A stretch of DNA of 64,000 nucleotides from Thermoanaerobacterium butyriciformans. GTDB taxonomy: Bacteria; Bacillota; Thermoanaerobacteria; Thermoanaerobacterales; Thermoanaerobacteraceae. The stretch's first letter is position 1; each line of letters begins with the position of its first letter. Position numbers and translations under genes: made by a program. Under the pieces are notes generated by a model. That model ran no database searches, was not told where the DNA came from, and saw only the letters and a program-made list of their open reading frames with translations. Below are positions 1 through 6,583 of the stretch, in pieces. Location of the stretch: positions 62,001 through 126,000 of the forward strand of contig NZ_JAGGLT010000002.1 of assembly GCF_017874545.1 (NCBI RefSeq). The letters run 5' to 3'.

Positions 1-949
1 TCACAAGTTCAACATTGGCATGTGCATCTTTTAAGTATGGATATAAGTCCTTGCCACCACCACCTGCGACAAACATTGTGCTGACTTTTTCGTATTTATC
101 TTTAAGGCTGTTTAGTATACTTTTTTTGATAAGCCTTGCAAGCTCGTTTTTGAGTATATTAAGTTCTTTTGTAAAGTCTATATATTGTCCTCTGAAGTAT
201 ATATTGTTATTTTCTAAAATTGACAAAAGTCCTTCTGTATCTGTATTAGAGCCTGTTTTTTGTGTATAAAGCTTATCTAATGCTACAAATATTTTTGATA
301 TGCCTATATCAAGTGTACCTGAAAGATCTGGCGAAAAACGTAGACGGTTATTTATTAAAAACACCACATAGTCAGTCGTCTTGAATCCTACATCAATCAG
401 GACTATATATGAGTCTTTAATCATATACTTATCAAGGTTATTCATAAGTGCATGATATACTGCACCTGCTGCTTGAGGAAATATTATAACCTTATCGAAC
501 TTAACGATTCTTGTTAGGTTGTATTCTGGAAATGATACTATCGCCTTGTACTGCTTAATTTCTTTCTCAAACTGCTTTCTGTATGTCTGATATTGTTTCA
601 GCGGGAGACCTGTTACTATGTTTATTATCTTATCTTCATCGGTCATTAAGAGTGCAGTCGCTGTAGCAAGCAATGCCTTTGCTTCCGATTGATTATACTT
701 CTCTGTATCCAGCATAAACGAATCTGAAAATCCTTCTCTTTTTGCCAGTTCGCCAATGTAATAGCTTTTTTCGCCACCATCATCGGCTATTTTCACATAC
801 ATGTTATCAACAATATTTTCATTAGTATTGAATATGCCTGAAAGAATCCTATCAAAGCCTATACTGACTATTGACGGAAATAGTATTTTCTTGCCTTTGT
901 CGTTAACGCCTTTCACGTAACCATAACCTAAATCAAGACCTATATTCAT
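1..949 (-). CDS. parM: ParM/Alp-type actin-like plasmid segregation ATPase (3' end beyond window)
   Basis: Actin-fold ATPase whose filaments push or pull plasmid copies apart in the cytoplasm. The frame opens at an ATG with AGGAGG nine bases upstream and is still open at the left edge after 316 codons; family members are about 320 residues, so only a few residues are missing. Seen: phosphate-1 loop LDLGYGYVKG near the N-terminus, phosphate-2 loop IDVGFKTTDY near residue 205, and the adenosine motif VAGGGGKDLY near residue 298. The partner DNA-binding protein (ParR type) would lie beyond the edge. SSB is the next gene upstream. The family assignment is secure; the subtype is not resolved. Confidence 0.85.
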   Translation of the reverse strand, partial: MNIGLDLGYGYVKGVNDKGKKILFPSIVSIGFDRILSGIFNTNENIVDNMYVKIADDGGEKSYYIGELAKREGFSDSFMLDTEKYNQSEAKALLATATALLMTDEDKIINIVTGLPLKQYQTYRKQFEKEIKQYKAIVSFPEYNLTRIVKFDKVIIFPQAAGAVYHALMNNLDKYMIKDSYIVLIDVGFKTTDYVVFLINNRLRFSPDLSGTLDIGISKIFVALDKLYTQKTGSNTDTEGLLSILENNNIYFRGQYIDFTKELNILKNELARLIKKSILNSLKDKYEKVSTMFVAGGGGKDLYPYLKDAHANVELV

Positions 950-1008
950 ATAAAAAAACCTCCTATCAAGTTGATTTATAAAGGAGAAGGATATACCTTC
1001 TCCAGTGA

Positions 1009-1428
1009 TTAGAATGGCAAACCATCAGTATTGATTTCTTCAAAGCCATCAAAATTAAAGTCATCATCTGCTGTATTATTGCTGCTATTTTTACTATTGC
1101 TATCGACTTTCGGATCAGCTAAAAGCTGCACTTCTTCCACCACCACGTCAGTCGTGTACCTTTTCTGTCCGTCCTGTCCTGTATAACTGCCTGTCTGCAA
1201 CCGTCCAACTATTGCTATTTCTTTGCCTTTCTTGCAATACTTGCCTATAAGATCCGCAAGCTGGTTCCAAGCAACTGCACTTATAAAGTCAGCCTGCCTG
1301 TTTCCGTTAGTGTCTTTGAAATTTCTGTCAACAGCCAGCGTGAAACGTACCGCCTTATGTCCTGTCTGTGTGTTATGTTCCACAGGATCTTTTGTTAAAC
1401 GTCCTATCAATATTACTTTGTTTAACAT
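1009..1428 (-). CDS. ssb: Single-stranded DNA-binding protein
   Basis: OB-fold protein that coats single-stranded DNA during replication or conjugative transfer. It has 139 residues: an N-terminal OB domain (starting MLNKVILIGRL, with the family motif RFTLAVDR), a short Ser/Asn/Asp-rich linker, and an acidic tip ending DGLPF like the DDxPF tail that recruits other proteins. The ATG at 1428 was chosen because AGGAAG lies just upstream; an 18-residue upstream extension has no such site and would include the promoter. It sits directly behind a promoter with the 39-bp operator, so it is probably switched with the conjugation genes. It is likely an element-encoded copy in addition to the host SSB. 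Confidence 0.93.
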   Translation of the reverse strand: MLNKVILIGRLTKDPVEHNTQTGHKAVRFTLAVDRNFKDTNGNRQADFISAVAWNQLADLIGKYCKKGKEIAIVGRLQTGSYTGQDGQKRYTTDVVVEEVQLLADPKVDSNSKNSSNNTADDDFNFDGFEEINTDGLPF

Positions 1429-1453
1429 AATATCAACTTCCTTTCTAATTATA

Positions 1454-1495
1454 ATTGTACATCTATTTATGCTCAAAATCAATATTTAGATGTAC
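1454..1495 (-). promoter_or_regulatory. Promoter A of ssb with 39-bp inverted-repeat operator
   Basis: On the minus strand a -35 TTGATT (1477-1482), a 17-bp spacer and -10 TACAAT (1454-1459). Half-sites GTACATCTA at 1457-1465 and TAGATGTAC at 1487-1495 form an inverted repeat 39 bp long with a 21-bp centre. One arm overlaps the -10 box and the other lies just upstream of -35. The same geometry occurs at three other promoters in the window. Confidence 0.8.
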
Positions 1496-1497
1496 CA

Positions 1498-1530
1498 ACA
1501 AAAAAATAGCAGGCACCAAAACCTGCTATT
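1498..1530 (-). terminator. Intrinsic terminator after the HTH regulator
   Basis: Stem AATAGCAGG/CCTGCTATT (1505-1513, 1522-1530) followed on the minus strand by a U-tract. It includes the regulator stop codon and ends just before ssb promoter A. Confidence 0.8.
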
Positions 1531-2257
1531 CCAAAGTGAATATTCTGTTTATATCAACATTAAGCGCATAGGACATTTTCAAAGCAGTTTCTATTGTCAT
1601 ATTTTCTTTTGTAACACTAATCATTTTATGCATACTCTGCTTTGACACGCCTATTCTCCTTGCAAGTTGAATTTCCTGTATGCCTTTTTCTTTTAAAACA
1701 TCATTTATATAACATTTTACGTCAAATTTTTTCAATTCTTCTTTCAATTTTTCATCACGTTCAGTCAACTTACAAATATAAATTGCTGACTTGCTTGTAT
1801 CCTTATTTTCTTTTTCGAGTGTATACAGTTTGTTTATATCAACTTCAAGTGCATAAGCAATCTTTAAGGCTGTTTTAATTTTTATCGCTCTGTTATTTTT
1901 TACAATATCACGAATATAACTGCTTGATATATCTAATACATAAGCGAGCCAGTGATAAGACAATTTTTTTTCGTTCAAAATCTCCCTTATATGATTTTGA
2001 AATTTATATTGTTTTAAAACATTTCTTATTTCTTCATCAGTTTTAGCTTCTTTCAGTTCTTCTAAAATTTCGTTTTTATTTTCTAATTCAGACCTTTCCG
2101 TTATGTTTATCAAAAGGTCTGTGTTTACAAGTGAAATATTGCATTTTGGACACATTATTACAGGAACATTTTTAACCTTTTCTTTGCCATCTATTTCAAA
2201 AGTTTTATATACAGTTACCAATTCACTGCCACATACAGGACATCTACGTTCTGCCAT
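1526..2257 (-). CDS. Zinc-ribbon regulator with two HTH domains (candidate operator-binding protein)
   Basis: DNA-binding regulator of 243 residues. The N-terminus carries a four-cysteine zinc ribbon (CPVC at 6-9, CPKC at 36-39) of the kind seen in MqsA/YgiT-type proteins. Two Cro/XRE-like helix-turn-helix domains follow, about residues 86-150 and 178-243. The two share the pattern ALK-A/S-YAL-VDIN, so they look like an internal duplication. Its own promoter (site B) carries a diverged copy of the 39-bp operator found at ssb, a surface-protein gene and the conjugation module, which suggests autoregulation. Two HTH domains in one chain fit a long two-half-site operator. The role as master regulator is inference; the domain assignments are read from sequence. 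No toxin partner is adjacent. Confidence 0.7.
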   Translation of the reverse strand: MAERRCPVCGSELVTVYKTFEIDGKEKVKNVPVIMCPKCNISLVNTDLLINITERSELENKNEILEELKEAKTDEEIRNVLKQYKFQNHIREILNEKKLSYHWLAYVLDISSSYIRDIVKNNRAIKIKTALKIAYALEVDINKLYTLEKENKDTSKSAIYICKLTERDEKLKEELKKFDVKCYINDVLKEKGIQEIQLARRIGVSKQSMHKMISVTKENMTIETALKMSYALNVDINRIFTLE

Positions 2258-2294
2258 TTAACTCTCTCCTTGTTATTTTTTACTTCTCTACATT

Positions 2295-2336
2295 ATTGTA
2301 CATCTATTTATTTATTTTGTCTATAAATAGACTTAC
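2295..2336 (-). promoter_or_regulatory. Promoter B of the HTH regulator with diverged 39-bp operator
   Basis: Minus-strand -35 TAGACA (2318-2323), 17-bp spacer, -10 TACAAT (2295-2300). Half-sites GTACATCTA at 2298-2306 and TAGACTTAC at 2328-2336 (two mismatches in the second arm) span 39 bp. The site overlaps the last codons of the HD-GYP gene. The imperfect arm could give weaker autoregulation. Confidence 0.75.
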
Positions 2337-2816
2337 CAACATAGGATCGAACTGTGTTCCTTTGTTATTGCAAAGCTCATTAACGGCTTCTTCTGCGCTT
2401 AATGCTTTTTTATAGACACGTTCGTTAATCATGACGTCATAGGCATCTGCAATAGCTATTATACGTGCAAAATATGGTATATCATTTCCTCTTAAACCTT
2501 CAGGATAGCCTTTTCCGTCATATCGTTCATGGTGGTGCAAAACGGCATCAGCAACCATATCGTCCATTTTCATTTCTTTAACTTTCTCAAAGCCCCATAT
2601 AGTATGTTTTTTCATAATCTCCATTTCTTTTCCAGTTAACTTACCAGGCTTTAAAAGTATTTTTTCAGGCACTTTAAGTTTGCCTATATCATGCAACTGT
2701 GCAGCAAGAAGAAGGTTAATCAGATCGTTATATGGCATATTAAGTTCCTTTGCAATTTCTTCACAAAGCCTTGCTGTACGTATATGATGTTTCTTAAGTT
2801 CTTGATTTATTGTCAT
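2304..2816 (-). CDS. HD-GYP domain phosphohydrolase, stand-alone
   Basis: Stand-alone HD-GYP domain of 170 residues, a family that usually hydrolyses cyclic di-GMP. Visible motifs: LHDIGKLKVP near residue 42, HHHERYDGKGYPEG near residue 95 (the HD-GYP signature), and the downstream IADAYD. There is no sensor, receiver or membrane domain, so it is just the catalytic core. It starts at an ATG behind GAGGTG, directly downstream of spoVG. Cyclic di-GMP often controls pili and adhesins in Clostridia, so a link to the Tad genes is plausible, but no riboswitch was recognised here. Its 3' end carries promoter B. Confidence 0.85.
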   Translation of the reverse strand: MTINQELKKHHIRTARLCEEIAKELNMPYNDLINLLLAAQLHDIGKLKVPEKILLKPGKLTGKEMEIMKKHTIWGFEKVKEMKMDDMVADAVLHHHERYDGKGYPEGLRGNDIPYFARIIAIADAYDVMINERVYKKALSAEEAVNELCNNKGTQFDPMLVSLFIDKINK

Positions 2817-2827
2817 TTCATCACCTC

Positions 2828-2859
2828 AAAAAAAACAAGGCGGAACATTGTCCGCCTGT
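2828..2859 (-). terminator. Intrinsic terminator after spoVG
   Basis: Stem GGCGGA/TCCGCC (2839-2844, 2851-2856) within a longer ACAAGG...CCTGT pairing, followed on the minus strand by a U-tract. It lies between spoVG and the HD-GYP gene. Confidence 0.75.
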
Positions 2860-2861
2860 TA

Positions 2862-3110
2862 TTATGCTTCTTTATATGCTTTTAAAACTGCGTCTATTAT
2901 TGCACTTCTTATTTCCTTTGTTGTCGGATATGCCTGCTGTGAATATTTGCCTTCTTTGTTTCTGTGATCTGGAAATGCCACAAAAACTCCATTTTTGCCT
3001 TGTATCAAGCGTGTTTCGATAGCAAAACAGTCGTCAAACACGACTCTGCAAAAGCCTTTTATGTTGCCTCCTTTGTCGTATTTTCTGAATTCTGTTTTTG
3101 TGATTTGCAT
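2862..3110 (-). CDS. spoVG: SpoVG family regulator
   Basis: 82-residue protein with the SpoVG pattern: DD-FAIETRLIQGKNGVFVAFP in the middle (family form DD-FVV---RVI-G-NGLFVAMPS) and a C-terminal helix IIDAVLKAYKE. SpoVG proteins bind RNA and DNA and act as global regulators in Firmicutes and spirochaetes. The ATG at 3110 is behind AGGATG; a 14-residue upstream extension is not supported. Terminators lie on both sides, so it may be its own unit, although no clear promoter is seen. An element-borne copy could tune host gene expression, which is inference. Confidence 0.85.
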   Translation of the reverse strand: MQITKTEFRKYDKGGNIKGFCRVVFDDCFAIETRLIQGKNGVFVAFPDHRNKEGKYSQQAYPTTKEIRSAIIDAVLKAYKEA

Positions 3111-3152
3111 ACATATCATCCTTTCTATGAATTTTATATTTTTGTTGTACAT

Positions 3153-3180
3153 AAAAAAAGACAGGCATTAAACCTGTCTT
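3153..3180 (-). terminator. Intrinsic terminator after the PIN toxin
   Basis: Stem AAGACAGG/CCTGTCTT (3158-3165, 3173-3180) with loop CATTAAA, U-tract on the minus strand. This stem-loop is nearly repeated at many sites in the window. Confidence 0.85.
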
Positions 3181-3226
3181 AATAAAAATAAAAAAGCATA
3201 ACATTGAAGTTCTGCTTTCTATAATT

Positions 3227-3688
3227 TTAATATATTATCCTAAATTTTTGGCTAAAATTATATATATAATAAAACCTCTCAGGTTTTACAACATCCAAAC
3301 TAGCACCAGATTTATTAACAAATGGCTTTTTTACAGAAAACAAATGATGATCACTTGTAATAATATAATCAGCACAGGCTTCAAAAGCACAATCAAAAAA
3401 TTTATTGTCATCTTCATCCAAGCATATTGAAAATTTTTTTATCGGATTATATGTATTTGCTAAAGCTAAAATTCTATTTTTACTTATTTCAATATACTTT
3501 TTAGATTCCAAATCTGCTTCTAATTTTATAAAATGTTCAGTAAAAATATTTGAAATTTCATCAACTATTGGAATAGAAACGGCTAATTGAATTTTATTAC
3601 AAATTATTAATTTTAAAATACTCTGGCACATCACATCATTATGAAAAAAAGCATCAATAAATACATTTGTATCAATAACTACTACCAT
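3227..3688 (-). CDS. PIN-domain protein, VapC-like toxin ribonuclease
   Basis: 153-residue PIN-fold protein, probable metal-dependent RNase toxin. The acidic active-site positions can be placed: VIDTNVFIDAF at the N-terminus (first Asp), DEI near residue 45, EDDNKFFDCA near residue 92 and TSDHHLF near residue 110. This matches the PIN toxin group of COG1569 better than the short classical VapC. Its start overlaps the stop of the small upstream gene by 17 bp, the usual antitoxin-toxin arrangement. Likely an addiction module stabilising the element. Confidence 0.82.
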   Translation of the reverse strand: MVVVIDTNVFIDAFFHNDVMCQSILKLIICNKIQLAVSIPIVDEISNIFTEHFIKLEADLESKKYIEISKNRILALANTYNPIKKFSICLDEDDNKFFDCAFEACADYIITSDHHLFSVKKPFVNKSGASLDVVKPERFYYIYNFSQKFRIIY

Positions 3689-3887
3689 GTCTTACTTTAT
3701 ATAAAAGTTTTCTCGAATCTTCTTTAGTAAAAGACTTCTTCTGTGCCATCGTATTTCCTAATTTAAAAGCATTTTCCAGATCTTTTAATAGATCAGTATA
3801 ATCATTATTTTTCTTCTTAGTAATTTTCATCTTTCTTCCCCCTTTTTTATCCTTCCAAGTTTGAAAATAAATTACTCGCCTCTTCAT
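3672..3887 (-). CDS. Probable antitoxin of the PIN toxin
   Basis: Small basic protein overlapping the PIN toxin start by 17 bp. Two starts are possible. The ATG at 3887 (71 residues) has GGAGG ten bases upstream. The ATG at 3830 (52 residues, beginning MKITKKKNNDYTDLL) has GGGGG seven bases upstream. The conserved-looking part is the C-terminal half (DLLKDLENAFKLGN...FTKEDSRKLLYKVRHG), which would wrap the toxin. A 16-bp inverted repeat sits just upstream of the longer start and may be its operator. The function is inferred from arrangement, not from a recognised family. Confidence 0.6.
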   Translation of the reverse strand: MKRRVIYFQTWKDKKGGRKMKITKKKNNDYTDLLKDLENAFKLGNTMAQKKSFTKEDSRKLLYKVRHGSSY

Positions 3888-3904
3888 AAAGTATAAACCT
3901 CCAT

Positions 3905-3920
3905 GTTGCATACATGCAAC
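3905..3920. promoter_or_regulatory. Inverted repeat, candidate antitoxin operator
   Basis: GTTGCAT-AC-ATGCAAC, two perfect 7-bp arms, 18 bp upstream of the longer antitoxin start. Toxin-antitoxin pairs commonly autoregulate through such palindromes. A possible -10 TATAAT lies about 20 bp further upstream (near 3940-3945). Confidence 0.5.
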
Positions 3921-3971
3921 TTCCATATTTATTAATTATAATCATATAGTTCTTATTTTCTATTTCTTAAT

Positions 3972-4021
3972 TCATTTTATTTAATCTTATTTAATTTTAT
4001 CTGATTTTATCTAATTTTATC
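3972..4021. repeat. Five tandem 10-bp AT-rich units
   Basis: Five consecutive 10-mers of the form T(A/G/C)AT(T/C)TTAT(T/C), in exact helical phase, upstream of the antitoxin gene. Phased A/T tracts of this kind bend DNA or serve as iterated binding sites. The surrounding 200 bp (3927-4126) has no gene. Confidence 0.6.
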
Positions 4022-4052
4022 CAACATTAACTATTTTTATAACCGAACACAT

Positions 4053-4080
4053 AAAAAAAGACAGGCTTTAAACCTGTCTA
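4053..4080 (-). terminator. Intrinsic terminator after the C39-like gene
   Basis: Stem AGACAGG/CCTGTCT (4059-4065, 4073-4079), loop CTTTAAA, U-tract on the minus strand, 47 bp after the stop codon. Confidence 0.85.
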
Positions 4081-4126
4081 ATTACTGTTACTGTTAGTTA
4101 CAGAATATAAAAAAGGAATCGGATTA

Positions 4127-5032
4127 TTATGATTCGTTCCCTTTTACCACTATTGCATATGACCATCTGGCATTTATTGCATTTAATAATTCATTTGATA
4201 TATAATATCTACCTTGCCTTATAGGAATATTGTCAGATTTCTGCCAATAGCTGGCAGGATCGAATATTTCAAAGTAAGTATTATTACCGGCTTTTGCATA
4301 TCCCATTAATATTATGAAATGTCCTGTATCAGTCGGATAAATGTCTCCGATTCTATCTGATCCTTTTGATATTTTGATTGGATTTATATCTAATATTGCA
4401 ATATTTCCATCATCTACAATATTTTGTAAATCTTCAACATCTTCTATATGTTTATAAGCTACATCTACCTTATTTTTCTTTAAATAATTGTATATATCAT
4501 ACGTCCACCACCACGATCCATCTGGATGTATTTCTTCTCTTTCTTGTTCTACCGTTATTTTTGTATTTGGATATACCCATTTTAATGCCATTAAGGTTGT
4601 TGCAGGACCACAATTAGAATCGCTGTATTTTCCTGTAAAGCCCTGATTTACATACCAATCATAAGTACGAGTATTAAGCACAGTTATATCTGGAATACTT
4701 GGAAAACCTGCTTCTTTATATTCTTTATAGATATAATTATAATCAAATGGCAAAATATATTTTTTTATACCTTTTATTAAAAACAAAAAAGTTCCTAAAT
4801 ATTCCTGTTTATCACTATTAATTACTGTTAATTGAGTTCCGTTTTCCAAATTTTTTATAATATATGAATTCCCTTGTTTAATTGTTTGTAAGGCATCAAT
4901 ATAATTGCTTGCAATTGTAGTACAATTTTCAAATGACTGATCTACAAATGTCAATTGATATGCAAAAGCTTCTGAAAAGATCATTAGAAAAAACAAAACA
5001 AAAACTACAATTTTTCTTATATTTTTACTCAT
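4127..5032 (-). CDS. Secreted C39-like cysteine peptidase
   Basis: 301-residue protein with an N-terminal signal peptide (basic MSKNIRKI then a hydrophobic stretch ending about AFA, residue 24). The second half is a papain-like C39 fold: catalytic Cys in NCGPATTLMALKW near residue 141, His in TGHFIILMGY near residue 237, and Asp in FDPASY near residue 258. The peptidase C39-like family includes bacteriocin leader peptidases and secreted housekeeping forms; there is no ABC transporter fused or adjacent here. It may process or remodel surface proteins of the neighbouring pilus region. The target is unknown. Confidence 0.75.
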   Translation of the reverse strand: MSKNIRKIVVFVLFFLMIFSEAFAYQLTFVDQSFENCTTIASNYIDALQTIKQGNSYIIKNLENGTQLTVINSDKQEYLGTFLFLIKGIKKYILPFDYNYIYKEYKEAGFPSIPDITVLNTRTYDWYVNQGFTGKYSDSNCGPATTLMALKWVYPNTKITVEQEREEIHPDGSWWWTYDIYNYLKKNKVDVAYKHIEDVEDLQNIVDDGNIAILDINPIKISKGSDRIGDIYPTDTGHFIILMGYAKAGNNTYFEIFDPASYWQKSDNIPIRQGRYYISNELLNAINARWSYAIVVKGNES

Positions 5033-5046
5033 CCTATCACCTCTAC

Positions 5047-5076
5047 AAAAAAAAGACAGACATTAAACCTGTCTTA
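5047..5076 (-). terminator. Intrinsic terminator after the zinc-ribbon gene
   Basis: Stem AAGACAG/CTGTCTT (5053-5059, 5069-5075), U-tract on the minus strand. It abuts a perfect DnaA box. Confidence 0.75.
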
Positions 5077-5102
5077 TCCACAATTTAAGGTATGCGCATA
5101 CC
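5074..5102. promoter_or_regulatory. Composite site 1: DnaA box, 6 bp, 14-bp palindrome
   Basis: TTATCCACA at 5074-5082, six bases, then GGTATGCGCATACC at 5089-5102. Here the palindrome extends to 18 bp (AAGGTATGCGCATACCTT, 5087-5104). It lies just after the stop codon of the gene at 5103. The same arrangement occurs at 39752 and 54049. Confidence 0.75.
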
Positions 5103-5285
5103 TTACTCAAAGTCTTTGTAATACTTGAATTTTTGTTTGCAGTTTTTGCACCTGACCTTAAACCAGTACATGCCAAGTTCCTGTTTATCAGAAACATTGT
5201 AGTCTATAATGTCATAGTCACGCTTGCCACATTTAGGACATACAGGCTTGTCTGCATGTCCTAAATTAACTGTCTTATTGCTCAC
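5103..5285 (-). CDS. Small zinc-ribbon protein
   Basis: 60 residues with two metal-binding knuckles, CPKC near residue 16 and CKNC near residue 46. Its GTG start overlaps the stop of the prepilin peptidase gene by 4 bp (GTGA), so it is translationally coupled to it. No known family was recognised. It could be an assembly or regulatory accessory of the pilus genes. Confidence 0.65.
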   Translation of the reverse strand: MSNKTVNLGHADKPVCPKCGKRDYDIIDYNVSDKQELGMYWFKVRCKNCKQKFKYYKDFE

Positions 5286-5719
5286 ATTATCACCTTCATC
5301 AATGGTATAGTAAGCACTGTTGCAGCGAAAATTGAAGGCGCAAAAATTGTTTCAGTTTTTAGATATGTCTTTTCTTTAATTCCTTTAATAAGTCCATATA
5401 CAAGACCAATTACACTTGCTAAAAATAACAATATAATAATTTTATCTGCAAAATAAAAAGTCAATGCCGTAAGAAGTTTTACGTCACCACCACCAATACT
5501 ACCATTAGTAATTAAATATATAAGGTACAATGATATAAATATTGCAAAAGCATAAAACAAGCTTTCAATTAATTTTGGACGATCCAAAATCGAATTAATA
5601 GTAAAACCATAAACAACAATAACTATCGAAACCCAATCATCTATTTGCTTTCTTTTTATATCAGTATAAGCTGCATAAGCTGTCAAAAGTACCACTGGCA
5701 TGCTCAAAAATACACTCAC
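5282..5719 (-). CDS. Prepilin peptidase, TadV/CpaA type
   Basis: Membrane aspartyl peptidase of 145 residues that would remove the leader from the Flp pilins and TadE-like pseudopilins in this window. About five hydrophobic segments are visible. Both catalytic aspartates are in place: AYTDIKRKQI near residue 20 and the GGGDVKLL loop (family GxGD) near residue 78. It lacks the N-terminal methyltransferase domain, as expected for the short Tad-type enzymes. GTG start behind AAGGGTG. It is the only such peptidase in the window, so it probably serves both Tad gene sets. Confidence 0.9.
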   Translation of the reverse strand: MSVFLSMPVVLLTAYAAYTDIKRKQIDDWVSIVIVVYGFTINSILDRPKLIESLFYAFAIFISLYLIYLITNGSIGGGDVKLLTALTFYFADKIIILLFLASVIGLVYGLIKGIKEKTYLKTETIFAPSIFAATVLTIPLMKVIM

Positions 5720-5723
5720 AAAA

Positions 5724-6554
5724 TCACCCTTTCAATATTTTTGGTAAAATGGAAGATACGTCAAGATCATTAACCTTTATATAAGGCATGTTTAACGTAT
5801 CTGCAATTTCCCTATATCCATGCACAGGTTTTTTAAATATAACAATATAATTTAATCCATTCAAATTTTCTTTAATACGTTTCAGTTCGGAAGGATAACC
5901 TAATGAAAGAACCACAATTTTTGTAGATTGTTCTAAAGCCGTCATAACAAAAGAATTTCTACTGTTAGGCAGATCCAACAGTATTATGTCAAATTCACTT
6001 CTTGCATAAGTTATAATGTCTATAATATCTTTATCTGTCATGTCATCTATCAAATTGATTTTAGGCGGAGTTTGCATAACGAATATATTATCTTTGTATT
6101 GAACGAGATTTTCCATAAATCCTTTTTTGCTTTTATCTTTCAAATACATTCCTACATGTGGAATAACAGGAAGGTTAAGCATATAGCTCAAATCAGAACC
6201 GCCATCAGAAAAATTTAAGTCTATAATCAAGACTTTTAACGTCTTTTGAAAACTTTCTGAGAACTTTTTTACCAGAGTTGTTTTCCCTAAACCGCCTTTT
6301 TGTGAATACACAGAAATTACTTCTTGTTTAAATGGTTTAATATCAGCATTAAAATTCTTTATATAATCTTTGATTTCTATAATATTATCAAAATTCACGT
6401 CTATATTATCTTTAATTACGGTATCATATTTTTTGGCTTCAAGTTTTAATTGTGCAGATGTTTTTGACACAGCAACATCAATATTCTTTTCTTTAAGTTT
6501 TTTTATATTTTCAACATTAGTTGACACTAAAAGCTTCATATTTTTTAAAGGCAT
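5724..6554 (-). CDS. TadZ/CpaE-like MinD-superfamily ATPase
   Basis: 276-residue protein. Residues 1-85 resemble a receiver-like N-terminal domain; residues 85-276 are a MinD/ParA-type ATPase with deviant Walker A SQKGGLGKTTL and Walker A-prime region VLIIDLNFSDGG. TadZ proteins place the Tad pilus machine in the cell. The start is uncertain: ATG 6554 lies inside a 26-bp inverted repeat and the next in-frame ATG is at 6539. The hairpin may hide the start from ribosomes. A second TadZ-type gene is immediately upstream. Confidence 0.8.
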   Translation of the reverse strand: MPLKNMKLLVSTNVENIKKLKEKNIDVAVSKTSAQLKLEAKKYDTVIKDNIDVNFDNIIEIKDYIKNFNADIKPFKQEVISVYSQKGGLGKTTLVKKFSESFQKTLKVLIIDLNFSDGGSDLSYMLNLPVIPHVGMYLKDKSKKGFMENLVQYKDNIFVMQTPPKINLIDDMTDKDIIDIITYARSEFDIILLDLPNSRNSFVMTALEQSTKIVVLSLGYPSELKRIKENLNGLNYIVIFKKPVHGYREIADTLNMPYIKVNDLDVSSILPKILKG

Positions 6555-6573
6555 ACCTTTTACGGTATGCCTT
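6548..6573. repeat. 26-bp inverted repeat over a start codon
   Basis: AAGGCATACC-TTTTAC-GGTATGCCTT with perfect 10-bp arms, covering the ATG at 6554. There is no U-tract, so it is not a normal terminator. The half-site GCATACC is the same as in the three composite-site palindromes but arranged in the opposite sense. Confidence 0.65.
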
Positions 6574-6583
6574 ATCCCCCTTT

